From contig NZ_JABBGJ010000048.1 in the NCBI RefSeq assembly GCF_012927345.1, forward strand, positions 1 through 64,000: a stretch of DNA of 64,000 bases. The letters are read 5' to 3'. This document shows, piece by piece, positions 35,331 through 44,212 of the stretch. The stretch comes from Paraburkholderia polaris (GTDB lineage Bacteria > Pseudomonadota > Gammaproteobacteria > Burkholderiales > Burkholderiaceae). The notes under the pieces were generated by a model. That model was not told where the DNA came from, did no database searches, and saw only the letters and a program-made list of their open reading frames with translations. The position numbers were made by a program, and so were the translations under genes. How positions within the stretch are numbered: the stretch's first letter is position 1; each line of letters starts with the position of its first letter.

Positions 35331-37077
35331 TAAACGACGCCGCGCTGTTCACGTCGCCCGCGCCGTTATAGCTAGGCCACGCCGGATACTGGCACAGCGG
35401 CCGCGTGCGTCCCGGCACCCCCGCGGTATCGGTGTCCACCTGATGCACCGGCGGCGTCCCGTGCTCGACCCAGTTCTGTAGCGCCGTGAGCGAGTCCCAC
35501 GACGCGTTGAACTCGGTGCCGATCGCGTGCTGCATCCCTGGAATCTCGTAGAAGCGCACGAACGACTCGACGGCGCTAAAGCCCATCGTGAAAAGCAGGC
35601 GCTGATAGTAGATCTCGGTGGCCCGCGTGCTGACGGTCTGGTCCACGGTGCCGTGCGCCATCAGCAGCTTGCCGCCGCGCTGCATGAAGGGCGTCAGGTT
35701 CGCGTTGGTCGCGTCGAGTCCCGACAGCATGCTGATCCGCCCGGACCATTGACCGGCAAGCGCCGGATTGAACGTCAGCGAGTCGAAGTTCGGGTTGTCC
35801 ATCACCGTGTAGCGGACAAACTGGTCGCTGATCTGTCCATCGAACATCGCGGTGCTCTGCAGCGGATACGACGGCTGCGTCGTACCAAGCGCGAGCAACG
35901 TGACCGTCGCCTCGAGCGGCGAACTGCTGCCCACCCCCAGATCGGCGCCATACACGTTATAGCCCGGATATTGCGTTTCGCCGTTTTCGAGCGGATAGGC
36001 AAACACGAGCGGCGTGTTCATTGTGTTGAGCGCCGCGATCTGCCGATCCGACAGGCACGTGTCGCCACGCGCTGCACCACCGGCGCAGCGCAGTGGCTTG
36101 CCGTCGACGTCGGCGGTCGCCGGGTTGAACGTCGCATTGCACGCCTGCACGTTGCTGATCAGCCCGTCGACGACGCCGTCGAGCCCGTCGCACGCCTGCA
36201 TCACCGCTTTCAGGAGAAGCGCGCGCTGCGCCGTGTCGAGGTACGCGCCCGGCGCCGCGAAGCCTTCCGTCGCGCGCAATTGCTGCAGGCTCAGCGTCGT
36301 GAAGTCGTACGCGGGGTAGAAGGCGATCACACCGTCCCAGTCCTGCGGCCAGCGCTGCGCGACGGTCAGCGCCTCGCGCCCGCCAGTCGAGCCGCCCGCG
36401 AAATACGCCTTGTACGGATGCGTGCCGTAATGCGCGTCAATGATCACGAGCGCGGCGTCGTGCGTCTTCTTCAGCGCTTCACCCATGAAGTTGTCATACG
36501 CCTCGGCGTTGACGGAGAACGCGCCGCTCACCGCGCCGTTCGTCGCCTCGTGCCCGGAATCGCTCGCGAACACCGCGTAACCGCGCGACAGCGGTCCCGG
36601 CAGATTGGCCGGCGCGCTCGGCACGTTACCGGTCACGGCGGGAATCGAGCCGTCGAAACCGCCGCCGCCGAGCATCAGGATCTTGCCGTTCCACTGGTCC
36701 GGCAACGCGACGTTGAACAGGATGTCCGGCGCGGACGGATCGACCGGATGAATCGCGCCGGCCACGAGGCAGTACGACCCGGTAGCCGCCGCCCCGCTGC
36801 CGCTCGCCGCGATCTGGGTCGTCGATGTGACGACGGCGCCGGTTGTGGGCAGGCCGATCTCGCGGGCCCGGATGGTCAACCCGTTCAGTTGCGGACAGCT
36901 TGCTTTCGACGGTGGCGGCGGCCTGTGCGGTCTGCATGCCTCGTCCCGGCATGGGCCGCCCACCGGCTCGGAATACGCGCCGCCGCTCCACATGGCGCAC
37001 AGTACCAGCGCACACAACGCACCCAGCCACGACGGCACGCGCCCATATGCGCGCAACAGCCCGTTGCTCGAATTCAT
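35317..37077 (-). CDS. Tannase/feruloyl esterase family protein
   Basis: A 586-residue exported hydrolase that would cleave ester bonds of galloylated or feruloylated plant phenolics. Signal peptide: GALCALVLCAMWSGGAYS. The family serine lies in GGSTGGREAL, the acid in HGTVDQTVS and the histidine in PGMQHAIG; Cys residues flank the Ser and His segments as in tannases. The ATG at 37077 is chosen because GGAGA lies 8 bases upstream, over 37095. It is a single-gene unit. Substrate unknown, but the aromatic catabolic island further right could use released phenolic acids. Confidence 0.92.
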   Translation of the reverse strand: MNSSNGLLRAYGRVPSWLGALCALVLCAMWSGGAYSEPVGGPCRDEACRPHRPPPPSKASCPQLNGLTIRAREIGLPTTGAVVTSTTQIAASGSGAAATGSYCLVAGAIHPVDPSAPDILFNVALPDQWNGKILMLGGGGFDGSIPAVTGNVPSAPANLPGPLSRGYAVFASDSGHEATNGAVSGAFSVNAEAYDNFMGEALKKTHDAALVIIDAHYGTHPYKAYFAGGSTGGREALTVAQRWPQDWDGVIAFYPAYDFTTLSLQQLRATEGFAAPGAYLDTAQRALLLKAVMQACDGLDGVVDGLISNVQACNATFNPATADVDGKPLRCAGGAARGDTCLSDRQIAALNTMNTPLVFAYPLENGETQYPGYNVYGADLGVGSSSPLEATVTLLALGTTQPSYPLQSTAMFDGQISDQFVRYTVMDNPNFDSLTFNPALAGQWSGRISMLSGLDATNANLTPFMQRGGKLLMAHGTVDQTVSTRATEIYYQRLLFTMGFSAVESFVRFYEIPGMQHAIGTEFNASWDSLTALQNWVEHGTPPVHQVDTDTAGVPGRTRPLCQYPAWPSYNGAGDVNSAASFTCVQ

Positions 37078-37577
37078 CGCCTTGTCTCCTTCCATTGAGG
37101 CCTGGAGACGGCGCCGGACGTCGCGGAATCAGCCCCTATGCCGCAACGCACACATGACCCTTATCCCTTCCGAGCCAACTGCGCGGCCACCGCGCGTGCG
37201 CCACGATCAGCAGCGTGTTGCGCGCGATACCCGCCCGACACCGCATACTCGAACCTGCCGTCAACCCAGTAGAAGACTTTCACCGGCCCGTCGACGTCAT
37301 GGTCGAAGGCCGTCGCATTCGCGCCCGCGGTGCGGTGCGGCAAAGGCCACTGCGCTCCGCTGTGGCAGGCGAAACGGCGACGGCTCACCCAGCACGCCGG
37401 TCGTAACGCTCGCGAAGAGGATAGTTCAATAGATAATAGTCGCTGACGCGCGCGGCAGACGCCGAATCGCGCTCAAGTGTGCGCTCGATGCGAAGGCAAA
37501 CGGCGACCGCGACGGTACGATTTCGACCGCGGTCTAAAGCTTTGAGCATGCGACTCGTATCGGCGCGTGATCGATCA
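37078..37577. other. 500-bp gap with a possible anti-sigma-factor-like remnant
   Basis: On the minus strand about 37160-37300 encodes GPVKVFYWVDGRFEYAVSGG, similar in style to the C terminus of membrane anti-sigma factors, and ends at 37161. The upstream part with the zinc-binding helix and membrane segment is missing, so it is at most a relic. The rest shows nothing recognisable. Confidence 0.3.
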
Positions 37578-38432
37578 TCAACAACCGCATTTCCATTTCG
37601 GCTGCTGCAGTGTCATTCCATGCTGTCCCTTGTACGCAGCGACGGATGGCGGCGCCCATCCATCCAGCATCTGCGGTGCAAGCCGGTAAATCTCGATGCC
37701 GAGTGGTCGGCACACCTCCAGCGGATCGCGCGCGTCCGGCCCCCACATCGGCAACGAAAGATCGCCACCCGGACAAGTCGACAGCGCGCACAGCAAGTCG
37801 ATTTCGGCAAAGAATTCGAGGTAGTCGCCCTTCTTTGCCGGGCATGCTTTCATGAAATATTTGTCTTCCAGATTCAGACCGGTGCACTGGAAGACGTTGA
37901 GCACGTCGTGCACGTCGTATTCGGTCAATCCGTACGGCGCGATCGCGCGTGTGAGGTTGGAGTGGCAGTGGAAATGGAAATCCTCACCGGTCAGCATCCG
38001 GTTCACATAGGGATCGCAGCGCGTACCGAGCAGGTCGTGGACGCGGCCGCCATGCTCGTCGACGCCGTAGTCGGCGAGGCTGTCATCGGTGATTGTCACC
38101 ATCGGGCGCAGGAACGGCAGCGTCGACCACAGACGATCAAACGTACTCACGTGCGCCTGCTGCAACTGACGTGTGCGCGAGGCCCACATGCGCTCGCGCG
38201 GGTTGTGCAGGTTCCACATATTCAGGTCGGCCACCTGTGGACCTTCGATCGTCACGATGCGAAACACATGGCCGGCCGGGACGGTCCACGCCTGACCCGA
38301 GCGGATCGGTACAACGATCGATTCGATCAGCGTGCGGGTGTCGTGCTGTGATGCGACGCGTTCATAAAACGCCTTATCGACGTCGAGCGCGGAACCCTTA
38401 GTGGATTGATAGGCGGCAGGGTAGTTCAACAT
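37578..38432 (-). CDS. DUF1989/urea carboxylase-associated family protein
   Basis: A 284-residue cytoplasmic protein of the family found beside urea amidolyase genes and recently connected to guanidine-type and urea metabolism. Features: VPAGHVFRIVTIEGPQVADLNMWN, MWASRTRQLQ, FHFHCHSNLTRA, VLNVFQCTGL and CPAKKGDYLEFFAEIDLLCALS, with conserved His and Cys residues likely to bind metal. AAGGAGC 7 bases before the ATG at 38432 fixes the start. No urea carboxylase or allophanate hydrolase is nearby, so this is an orphan member. Confidence 0.85.
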   Translation of the reverse strand: MLNYPAAYQSTKGSALDVDKAFYERVASQHDTRTLIESIVVPIRSGQAWTVPAGHVFRIVTIEGPQVADLNMWNLHNPRERMWASRTRQLQQAHVSTFDRLWSTLPFLRPMVTITDDSLADYGVDEHGGRVHDLLGTRCDPYVNRMLTGEDFHFHCHSNLTRAIAPYGLTEYDVHDVLNVFQCTGLNLEDKYFMKACPAKKGDYLEFFAEIDLLCALSTCPGGDLSLPMWGPDARDPLEVCRPLGIEIYRLAPQMLDGWAPPSVAAYKGQHGMTLQQPKWKCGC

Positions 38433-38838
38433 GCTGAATGCTCCTTCATGAGACTGGCGAACAGCCAGCACCCAGGATCTTTGCCAAAGCTTGCCTTCGA
38501 TTCATGCGCACCGAAAGTAGGCGTCGCGCTGACACGTGTCTTGAAGAAATCGGACAGCCTGCGCATCTTTCAGACCTTACACCTTAGCAGCGCTTGTGAC
38601 GAAGCATGAAACTTGCTATTTCCATCGTATGTCCCAAGGAAAAGCGCAGGCGCCAGTACAAGCCAACGTCTGGCTCGAGGCTGAACAGCTGAATACCGCC
38701 CAGAAGAAACGCCGAAGAAACGTCAGACATGGCACCGCTTTATCGCCAGATCGCCAACGGCATGCCGCGCATCTGCGTCGCTTTTTGCAAAGACTGGACG
38801 GCAAGGCTCGGGAAACAGCGTTCTGTTTGGGAGGAATC
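38433..38838. other. 406-bp gap, divergent promoter region
   Basis: This lies between divergent genes. A frame is open on the plus strand from 38596 into the next gene, but the strong ribosome-binding site at 38830-38835 marks the real start. No operator or RNA element was recognised. Confidence 0.4.
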
Positions 38839-39606
38839 ATGCAAAAGCACTTTGTCATCCGGGCCATCGCAGGCGGTGTCTGCCTGATGGCGCTCTCCGG
38901 CGCGGCTTGCGCGCAAGTCCAGGCGTATACGAATGCGCCCGTGGATGTCTATGCCGGTCCGGCACCGGATTACCCGGTGGTAGTCGAGGTGCCAGAAGGC
39001 GTGCCGCTCACGGTGATGGGCTGTGTCGAGGGTTACAGTTGGTGCGACGTCGCCGCGCCCGACTTGCGCGGATGGGTCTACGGCGAGAGTCTCAGCTATC
39101 CGTACCAGGGCGCGAATGTTCCCGTCATGACTTATGGCGTGCAGATCGGGCTGCCAATCGTGGTGTTTTCGGTCGATTCCTACTGGGGCCGCTATTACCA
39201 TGATCGTCCGTGGTATCACGATGCGGCGCGCTGGGCAAATCACCCGCCGCCCGTGCGTGGAGGCCCTCCGCCGGTTCGCGGCGAGGTCGGTCGACCGCCG
39301 GGGGCGCCGCCTGCTCGTGAACCTGCGTATGGTCATGCGCCGGAAGCGCCCCCGCAGCAGGGCGGCGCTCCTCAGCCGGGCTTTGCTCATTCGCCGGGTC
39401 AACCACCGCCGCACGGCGGCCCTCCGCAGCAGGTTCAGTCTCAGGCGCGACCGCAGCCACAACCGGGACCAGCCCCTGCTCATACGATGGATGCACCGCA
39501 GATGCATGGCGGCAGCCCTCCGCCCGCGCAGCGCGGTGGCGGCGAAGCGCACGGTGGAGAATCACGCGGCGGGAATGACCGCGAAAACCATCCGGACAAC
39601 CATTAG
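38839..39606 (+). CDS. Exported SH3-like protein with Pro/Gly/Gln-rich tail
   Basis: A 255-residue protein: Sec signal (FVIRAIAGGVCLMALSGAACA), a bacterial SH3 fold (YTNAPVDVYAGPAPDYPVV ... VMGCVEGYSWCDV ... LRGWVYG, about 26-90), a hydrophobic patch, and a disordered tail from about 140 rich in Pro, Gly and Gln. GGAGGAATC before the ATG at 38839 fixes the start. Bacterial SH3 domains bind peptidoglycan or other envelope parts. Its exact role is unknown. Confidence 0.8.
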   Translation: MQKHFVIRAIAGGVCLMALSGAACAQVQAYTNAPVDVYAGPAPDYPVVVEVPEGVPLTVMGCVEGYSWCDVAAPDLRGWVYGESLSYPYQGANVPVMTYGVQIGLPIVVFSVDSYWGRYYHDRPWYHDAARWANHPPPVRGGPPPVRGEVGRPPGAPPAREPAYGHAPEAPPQQGGAPQPGFAHSPGQPPPHGGPPQQVQSQARPQPQPGPAPAHTMDAPQMHGGSPPPAQRGGGEAHGGESRGGNDRENHPDNH

Positions 39607-39674
39607 GCTGTGTTGAGAATCCCGGACGCACCGGAGCGGCTTGCGCTCTACAAAAAGACACGCTGCGGGACGCT

Positions 39675-40367
39675 TCAGGAAGATGCTGCGAGCAGCGTGC
39701 CGAGCCGCGTGCCGAGCCACGCGCGCAACGCCGATATCTCATCCTCGCACACTGAATGCGGCATCGGATACGCGCTCCAGTCGACCTTGCAACCTCGCGT
39801 GATCGCAAAGTCGCGCGCGGCCTCCCCTAACTGGATCGGCAACACGTCATCGTATATGCCGTGCGCGGCAAAGATCGGCACGCTGCGGTTCGCGCCGCTC
39901 AAGCGGCTGTCAATAAAGCCCGGCGACGGTACATAACCTGACATCACGATCAAGCCGGCAAGTGCCTCAGGGTGCGTTAGTCCTGCCGTATAGGTCATCG
40001 CCGCGCCTTGCGAAAAACCGGCGAGAAAGATGTTCGAAGTCGGAATGCCGCGCCGGTTCTGCGCTTCGATCAATTGCCGCACAGTTGCACAAGACGATTC
40101 GATACCCGCCTCGTCAACTTGCTGATTAATGCTCTGGAACGACCGGATGTCGTACCACGCACGCATCACGTAGCCGTTGTTCGCGGTAACGGCGATCTCC
40201 GGCGCATTCGGAAACACGAAGCGCACGGCGGGCGCATCAGTGAAACGCAGCTCGGGGACGAGCGGCACGAAGTCGTTGGCGTCAGCGCCGAGACCGTGCA
40301 TCAGGATCACGGCGAACCGGGGATTCGGCGCACTTTCAATTTCGATGGTGGATAGTTGTTCGGTCAT
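39675..40367 (-). CDS. Carboxylesterase/phospholipase family alpha/beta hydrolase
   Basis: A 230-residue cytoplasmic serine hydrolase related to YpfH and Pseudomonas esterase II. The oxyanion region is LMHGLGADANDF, the nucleophile is in GFSQGAAM, the acid in YDDVLP and the base in PMPHSVC. Full length for the family. It acts on short acyl esters; physiological substrate unknown. It is monocistronic, convergent with the SH3 gene. Confidence 0.9.
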   Translation of the reverse strand: MTEQLSTIEIESAPNPRFAVILMHGLGADANDFVPLVPELRFTDAPAVRFVFPNAPEIAVTANNGYVMRAWYDIRSFQSINQQVDEAGIESSCATVRQLIEAQNRRGIPTSNIFLAGFSQGAAMTYTAGLTHPEALAGLIVMSGYVPSPGFIDSRLSGANRSVPIFAAHGIYDDVLPIQLGEAARDFAITRGCKVDWSAYPMPHSVCEDEISALRAWLGTRLGTLLAASS

Positions 40368-40450
40368 GTCTTGCGCCTACTCGGTTTCAGGAAACGTTCA
40401 GAGGATCGGAATGAGTACAAGCAGGATCGAGTTAGCCCGCAGACATCGGA

Positions 40451-40975
40451 CTAAAAGCCGTGCCGAACAGAAAGCGTCGCGCCCGTATCGTGTGAATGGA
40501 GAACCGCGACACGCGCTGTTCCAGAAAAGACCCAGTCGTCGACGATCAACGACAGCCTTCGCTGCGGTTGCGTACCGAGCGTTAACGTCGCGTTCGGTAA
40601 TTGGACCATTGAGAGTTGCGGCGCCGTCGACGGACCCAGATTGAGATAATTCGATGCCTGCTGCGGTGCCGCCTCAGGCGTTGGTGTGGCCTTCCCTGCG
40701 CCGAATCGGAAGTCGTGGGTCACCTGCGTGCTATAGAAGTTCTCGATTTGCGCGTAAAACGGCTTTCCCTGATCCGACTGATATTCCATTTCATACCGCT
40801 GCAAATAGCGCTGCGGTTCCGGAATGGGCGGAACACCCCTCGCGGGCAGAGGCGCGATACTCGCAATTGTCACCTCTGCGGGCGAATCGCCGACAAGGCC
40901 GCCTGCGAACGCATATCCGCTCAGCAGAAAAAATATTGCGCCGACAATCCTTTCGCTCAGGCAGGTCATGGGCAT
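40451..40975 (-). CDS. Exported protein of unknown function
   Basis: A 174-residue protein with a Sec signal (IVGAIFFLLSGYAFA). The mature part has no recognised domain; it contains a Pro-rich stretch and ends with beta-like segments (RRLSLIVDDWVFSGTARVAVLH). The codon usage looks like its neighbours', supporting a real gene, but no ribosome-binding site stands out. Could be a surface or envelope protein; unassigned. Confidence 0.6.
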   Translation of the reverse strand: MPMTCLSERIVGAIFFLLSGYAFAGGLVGDSPAEVTIASIAPLPARGVPPIPEPQRYLQRYEMEYQSDQGKPFYAQIENFYSTQVTHDFRFGAGKATPTPEAAPQQASNYLNLGPSTAPQLSMVQLPNATLTLGTQPQRRLSLIVDDWVFSGTARVAVLHSHDTGATLSVRHGF

Positions 40976-41614
40976 GACTCCGGTGAAGGAATTGAAACGT
41001 CACACTACTGATCGCTATATCTGAACAGACCATCTTTGCAACTTCGCTTGTACCCACACATTGTAGTCAGTCCTTCGCGCCTGGCTACCAATGTGTGAGG
41101 CGCGGCGCCCGGATTTCCGTCTTCCATTTCAGCGCCAGCCGGCCGCCTGCCTCGCTCAGTTCGACGCTCAGTAGCGAGGGCATGCGAACTCCATTTTGCG
41201 GCGCGGATACGGTCAGCGGATGAGGTAGTAACCCGGGCGCCCGCCTCCGAGTCTCCAGGCCGGTAGGGAATCTGTTTAATCGACATGGCTTCTAAAAGGA
41301 CCCGGCGGTGCGCGTCGCCTATTCGCCGCATTTGAAGCGGCCGTTCGACATCAAGCCATGCGTTTGGGCTGCCGTAATCGAGACATCTCTACGCGCATGC
41401 ATGAGCCTGGCGTAAATCGCCAGGCCAACGCGATGCTCGTCGCTATTCTGATCAATGCTCATCGCCCCAGCGAGGACAAGCAGAAACTGCTTGGGGCGAT
41501 CACGCGGTGCAGCACGAAAACGTTGGCTTTTCGCCCGACGATGTATTCATCGTGCCATATGTCTGAAAGGAACTATAGTAGAGTGGATTTCCAGCCAGCA
41601 GAAGGGGTTCGAGT
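40976..41614. other. 639-bp gap with a gene tail relic and stem-loops
   Basis: The minus strand from about 41275 to 41092 encodes LTVSAPQNGVRMPSLLSVEL...RAPRLTHW and a stop, which reads like the C terminus of a lost gene. Further right are two hairpins: CCTGGCG/CGCCAGG at 41406-41424 and ATCGCCCCA/TGGGGCGAT at 41461-41500. The latter may lie in the 5' leader of the DUF2501 gene. No riboswitch class was recognised. Confidence 0.4.
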
Positions 41615-42073
41615 ATGAACGCACGTGCGTGTCGCACCACAGCTGCAATGATTCTGATCACCGCATTGCTACCCGTCCCGGCCGCCCAGGCGCAGCTCGG
41701 AAACCTGCTCAACCAGGGCGGGAGTGGCGGATCGTCCGGCGGCCTCGGGAGTCTCGGTGGCATGGGCAGTGCGTTGTCAGGTCAGTCATTAACATCTGGC
41801 AGCACGGGCAACGTCGCGGGCGTGCTGGAGTTCTGCATCAAGAACAACTATATCAGCGGCGACAGCGCGTCTTCGGTCAAGGACTCGCTGATGAGCAAGC
41901 TCCCGGGCGGTTCCAGTTCCGCCTCGTCTGACAGCGGCTATGCCGACGGCGCCAAAGGTATCCTGAGCGGCAGCAACGGCAAGCAGTTGGACCTGAGCGG
42001 CGGTGGCCTGAAGGAACAGGCCACGAAGCAGATCTGCGACAAGATTCTCGCCCAAGGGAAATCCCTGCTGTAA
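41615..42073 (+). CDS. DUF2501 family exported protein (YjjA-like)
   Basis: A 152-residue protein with a signal peptide (AAMILITALLPVPAAQA), a Gly/Ser-rich region (GLGSLGGMGSALSG) and the DUF2501 core CIKNNYISGDSASSVKDSLMSKL followed by GAKGILSG and KEQATKQICDKIL; two cysteines may pair. Length is typical. AGAAGGGG upstream serves as ribosome-binding site. The family is periplasmic with unknown function. Confidence 0.88.
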   Translation: MNARACRTTAAMILITALLPVPAAQAQLGNLLNQGGSGGSSGGLGSLGGMGSALSGQSLTSGSTGNVAGVLEFCIKNNYISGDSASSVKDSLMSKLPGGSSSASSDSGYADGAKGILSGSNGKQLDLSGGGLKEQATKQICDKILAQGKSLL

Positions 42074-42312
42074 GCATGCGTGAAGCAATGCGTTAGTGGG
42101 CAGTGCCGCTGCGTTGAATGACGGGGGCGGTCTTTCAATCGCCCTCGGCGCGTGCTGACGGTCTGCGATCGGCCCAAACCCGGCCTGTCGTTGAGAACGG
42201 GCGCAGGATTCAGAAAGCACTCAGGACTTTTAAGGTCCACCTGCGTCAACATGACTCCATCGTGATCTTATTTGTGGCGCCTGCATCGCGCCCATTCATC
42301 GAGGAGTCTCCT

Positions 42313-42384
42313 ATGCCGCACGGCTCGTTTTCGCCCGTGGCCAGCGTGGTCGCGGGATTGCGCCGCCCAGACCTGCAGCCATGA
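42313..42384 (+). CDS. Tiny ORF (23 aa) upstream of the efflux operon
   Basis: It has a strong ribosome-binding site (GAGGAG at 42301-42306, 6 bases before the ATG). It encodes MPHGSFSPVASVVAGL and a few more residues, and its TGA overlaps the next ATG (ATGA at 42381). It may be a leader peptide or serve to couple translation. It is too short for homology assessment. Confidence 0.35.
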   Translation: MPHGSFSPVASVVAGLRRPDLQP

Positions 42385-42500
42385 GCGCTCTGCCCATATC
42401 CGCGTGGCGCCTGCTGGGAGCGGCCTCCAGTACCGGTTCGCTCCTGGTCGCCGGCCTCGGCACCTGGTTGATGCGCATGGTCTTGCGGCTCGTCACGTGA
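42381..42500 (+). CDS. Tiny ORF (39 aa), possible membrane peptide
   Basis: The 39-residue product (SALPISAWRLLGAAS...SLLVAGLGTWLMRM) has one hydrophobic segment with a basic end and is translationally coupled to the preceding ORF. It ends 33 bp before the MFS gene. It may be a small membrane component of the pump or a leader; unrecognised family. Confidence 0.35.
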   Translation: MSALPISAWRLLGAASSTGSLLVAGLGTWLMRMVLRLVT

Positions 42501-42533
42501 TCGCCACCTGTCAAATACGGATAAGCCGTTGCA

Positions 42534-44144
42534 ATGAGTGACACTGCCCTGCCGACCTCGATGCCGGCTTCGCCTCCGCCCATGTCGGCACTCGCCATGT
42601 CGCCGGCGCAAACGCGCCTGCTGCTCATGGGACTAGGTCTCGCGACCGGGATGGAGTTCTATACGTTCGACAGCATGAACCTGGTGCTGGCCGATCTGAC
42701 CGGCACGCTAGGCGTATCGGCAGACGAAGCAAGCTGGCTGCTGACGGTCTACAGCTGCGCGCTGTTTCTCGGCGTACCTGTCTCGGTCTGGATGGCCGGG
42801 CATTATGGCTACAAGCGCTTCCTGATCTCGACCATCGTCGTGTTCGCGATCGCATCGATGGGTTGTGCGATATCCCCGAATCTCGACTCGATGCTGATCT
42901 GGCGCGCCATCCAGGGGCTGGCCGGGGCCGGTCTGGTCGTATGGTGGCGCGCGAGCATCTACGTACTGATGCCCAAACCCCAGCGCAGCCCGTCATTGAT
43001 GAAGGCTTCCACGCTGCTCTACCTTTCAAGCGCTGCGGGGCTTCTGGTCAGCGGCTATATCACGGACCATTTCAACTGGCGCCTGATCTTCCTGCCGAAT
43101 CTGTTGTACGCGGCCGGCGCGATATGGTTGCTGGCCCGCTACTTTCCGACACTTCCGCCCCCCGCCTCCGATCGCGTGATCCAGACCGACTGGCTCGGCA
43201 TTGCCCTCCTCGCAACGGCGCTGATTTCGCTTCAGATCATCCTCAATCGGGGTGAAATCGACGACTGGTTCGGATCGCTACATATTCGCGTGCTAGCCTG
43301 GACGAGCGGCGCGGCCCTGCTTCTTTTCGTTGTCTGGCAGGCGAGTCCGGCGAATCGAACGCCGCTCCTCTGGCTCGGCCTGCTGCGCGACCGCTACGTG
43401 CTGTCGTCTGCGTTGATTGGCGTCTTCACCGGCATGATCCTGTCAGGCAGCCTGTTCGTTCTGCCCGAGTTTCTGCGCAACCTTTCAACCCATACCTATA
43501 GCGCGGCCCAGACCGGACAGATCATATGCGTCTATGCGTTGACCGCGGCGGCCATCCGGCCGCTCATGGTCGGTCTGATTGCGCGAATCGGCCAGCGCAA
43601 AACCATCGTGATCGCGCTCGTCATGCTGATCGCGTCGATGGTCCTGTTCAATCGCCTGCTGACGACGGACACACCCGGCTACTACTATGTGGCTCCGCTG
43701 ATTCTGTACGCCTGCTGCCTGTCGCCATTACTGCCCGCTGTGGGCAGCGGCACGGTGGCGAGAATCGAGCAGAACAAGCTGCTCGACGGCGTGTCCCTTT
43801 ACATGACCTTCAGGCAGTTCGGCGCGTCGCTCGGAGTCGCGCTGCTGACCATTCTCATCGGGCATCGCGAGACGCTTCATTCATCGCGCCTGTTCGAACA
43901 CCTGCGCCACGACAATCCGGTCACGCAAGACTGGCTATCTTCGGTGAGCGCAACGCTGGTCGCGCGCGGCGGCTATACCCCATTCGAGAGCCAGCGGGCA
44001 GCGGTAAGAATTCTCGCCGAAGCAGGCGCGCACCAGGCCGCCACTCTCGCCTATGCGGACGCTTTCGCCTTCATGGCGGCGGTCGGTGTCATCGCACTGT
44101 GCCTCGTGCCCATCATTCCGCCGACCCCGGTAGCCAAAAAATAA
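42534..44144 (+). CDS. EmrB-type MFS efflux transporter (DHA2)
   Basis: A 536-residue, 14-helix proton antiporter. Blocks: FDSMNLVLADLTGTLGVSADEASWLLTVY, MAGHYGYKRFL, WRAIQGLAGAG, FNWRLIFLPN and SLYMTFRQFGASLG. With the HlyD-type adaptor and the outer-membrane factor that follow, it forms a tripartite pump exporting drugs, fatty acids or phenolics from the inner membrane to the outside. It is followed at once by AAGGAG and a tiny ORF leading into the adaptor gene. Confidence 0.92.
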   Translation: MSDTALPTSMPASPPPMSALAMSPAQTRLLLMGLGLATGMEFYTFDSMNLVLADLTGTLGVSADEASWLLTVYSCALFLGVPVSVWMAGHYGYKRFLISTIVVFAIASMGCAISPNLDSMLIWRAIQGLAGAGLVVWWRASIYVLMPKPQRSPSLMKASTLLYLSSAAGLLVSGYITDHFNWRLIFLPNLLYAAGAIWLLARYFPTLPPPASDRVIQTDWLGIALLATALISLQIILNRGEIDDWFGSLHIRVLAWTSGAALLLFVVWQASPANRTPLLWLGLLRDRYVLSSALIGVFTGMILSGSLFVLPEFLRNLSTHTYSAAQTGQIICVYALTAAAIRPLMVGLIARIGQRKTIVIALVMLIASMVLFNRLLTTDTPGYYYVAPLILYACCLSPLLPAVGSGTVARIEQNKLLDGVSLYMTFRQFGASLGVALLTILIGHRETLHSSRLFEHLRHDNPVTQDWLSSVSATLVARGGYTPFESQRAAVRILAEAGAHQAATLAYADAFAFMAAVGVIALCLVPIIPPTPVAKK

Positions 44145-44155
44145 GGAGCGCGGCC

Positions 44156-44212
44156 ATGCAAACCCTCTCTGTTCCAAACCTTATCCATCCGCGCGGCCGG
44201 AGGCAGCAATGA
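44156..44212 (+). CDS. Tiny coupled ORF (18 aa) between pump genes
   Basis: It starts 12 bases after the MFS stop with AAGGAG about 7 bases upstream, encodes MQTLSVPNLIHPRG and a few residues, and its TGA overlaps the adaptor ATG (ATGA at 44209). It probably works by translational coupling rather than as a protein; it could also be incidental. Confidence 0.3.
   Translation: MQTLSVPNLIHPRGRRQQ

Noticed and set aside
35527..37098. A 523-codon open frame on the plus strand
   Set aside because: It is antisense to the tannase gene, very Arg/His-rich, with no domain; a by-product of GC-rich codon bias.
38596..38838. Upstream extension of the SH3-like gene
   Set aside because: The internal ATG at 38839 has a strong ribosome-binding site and begins a typical signal peptide, whereas the extension is basic and unstructured.
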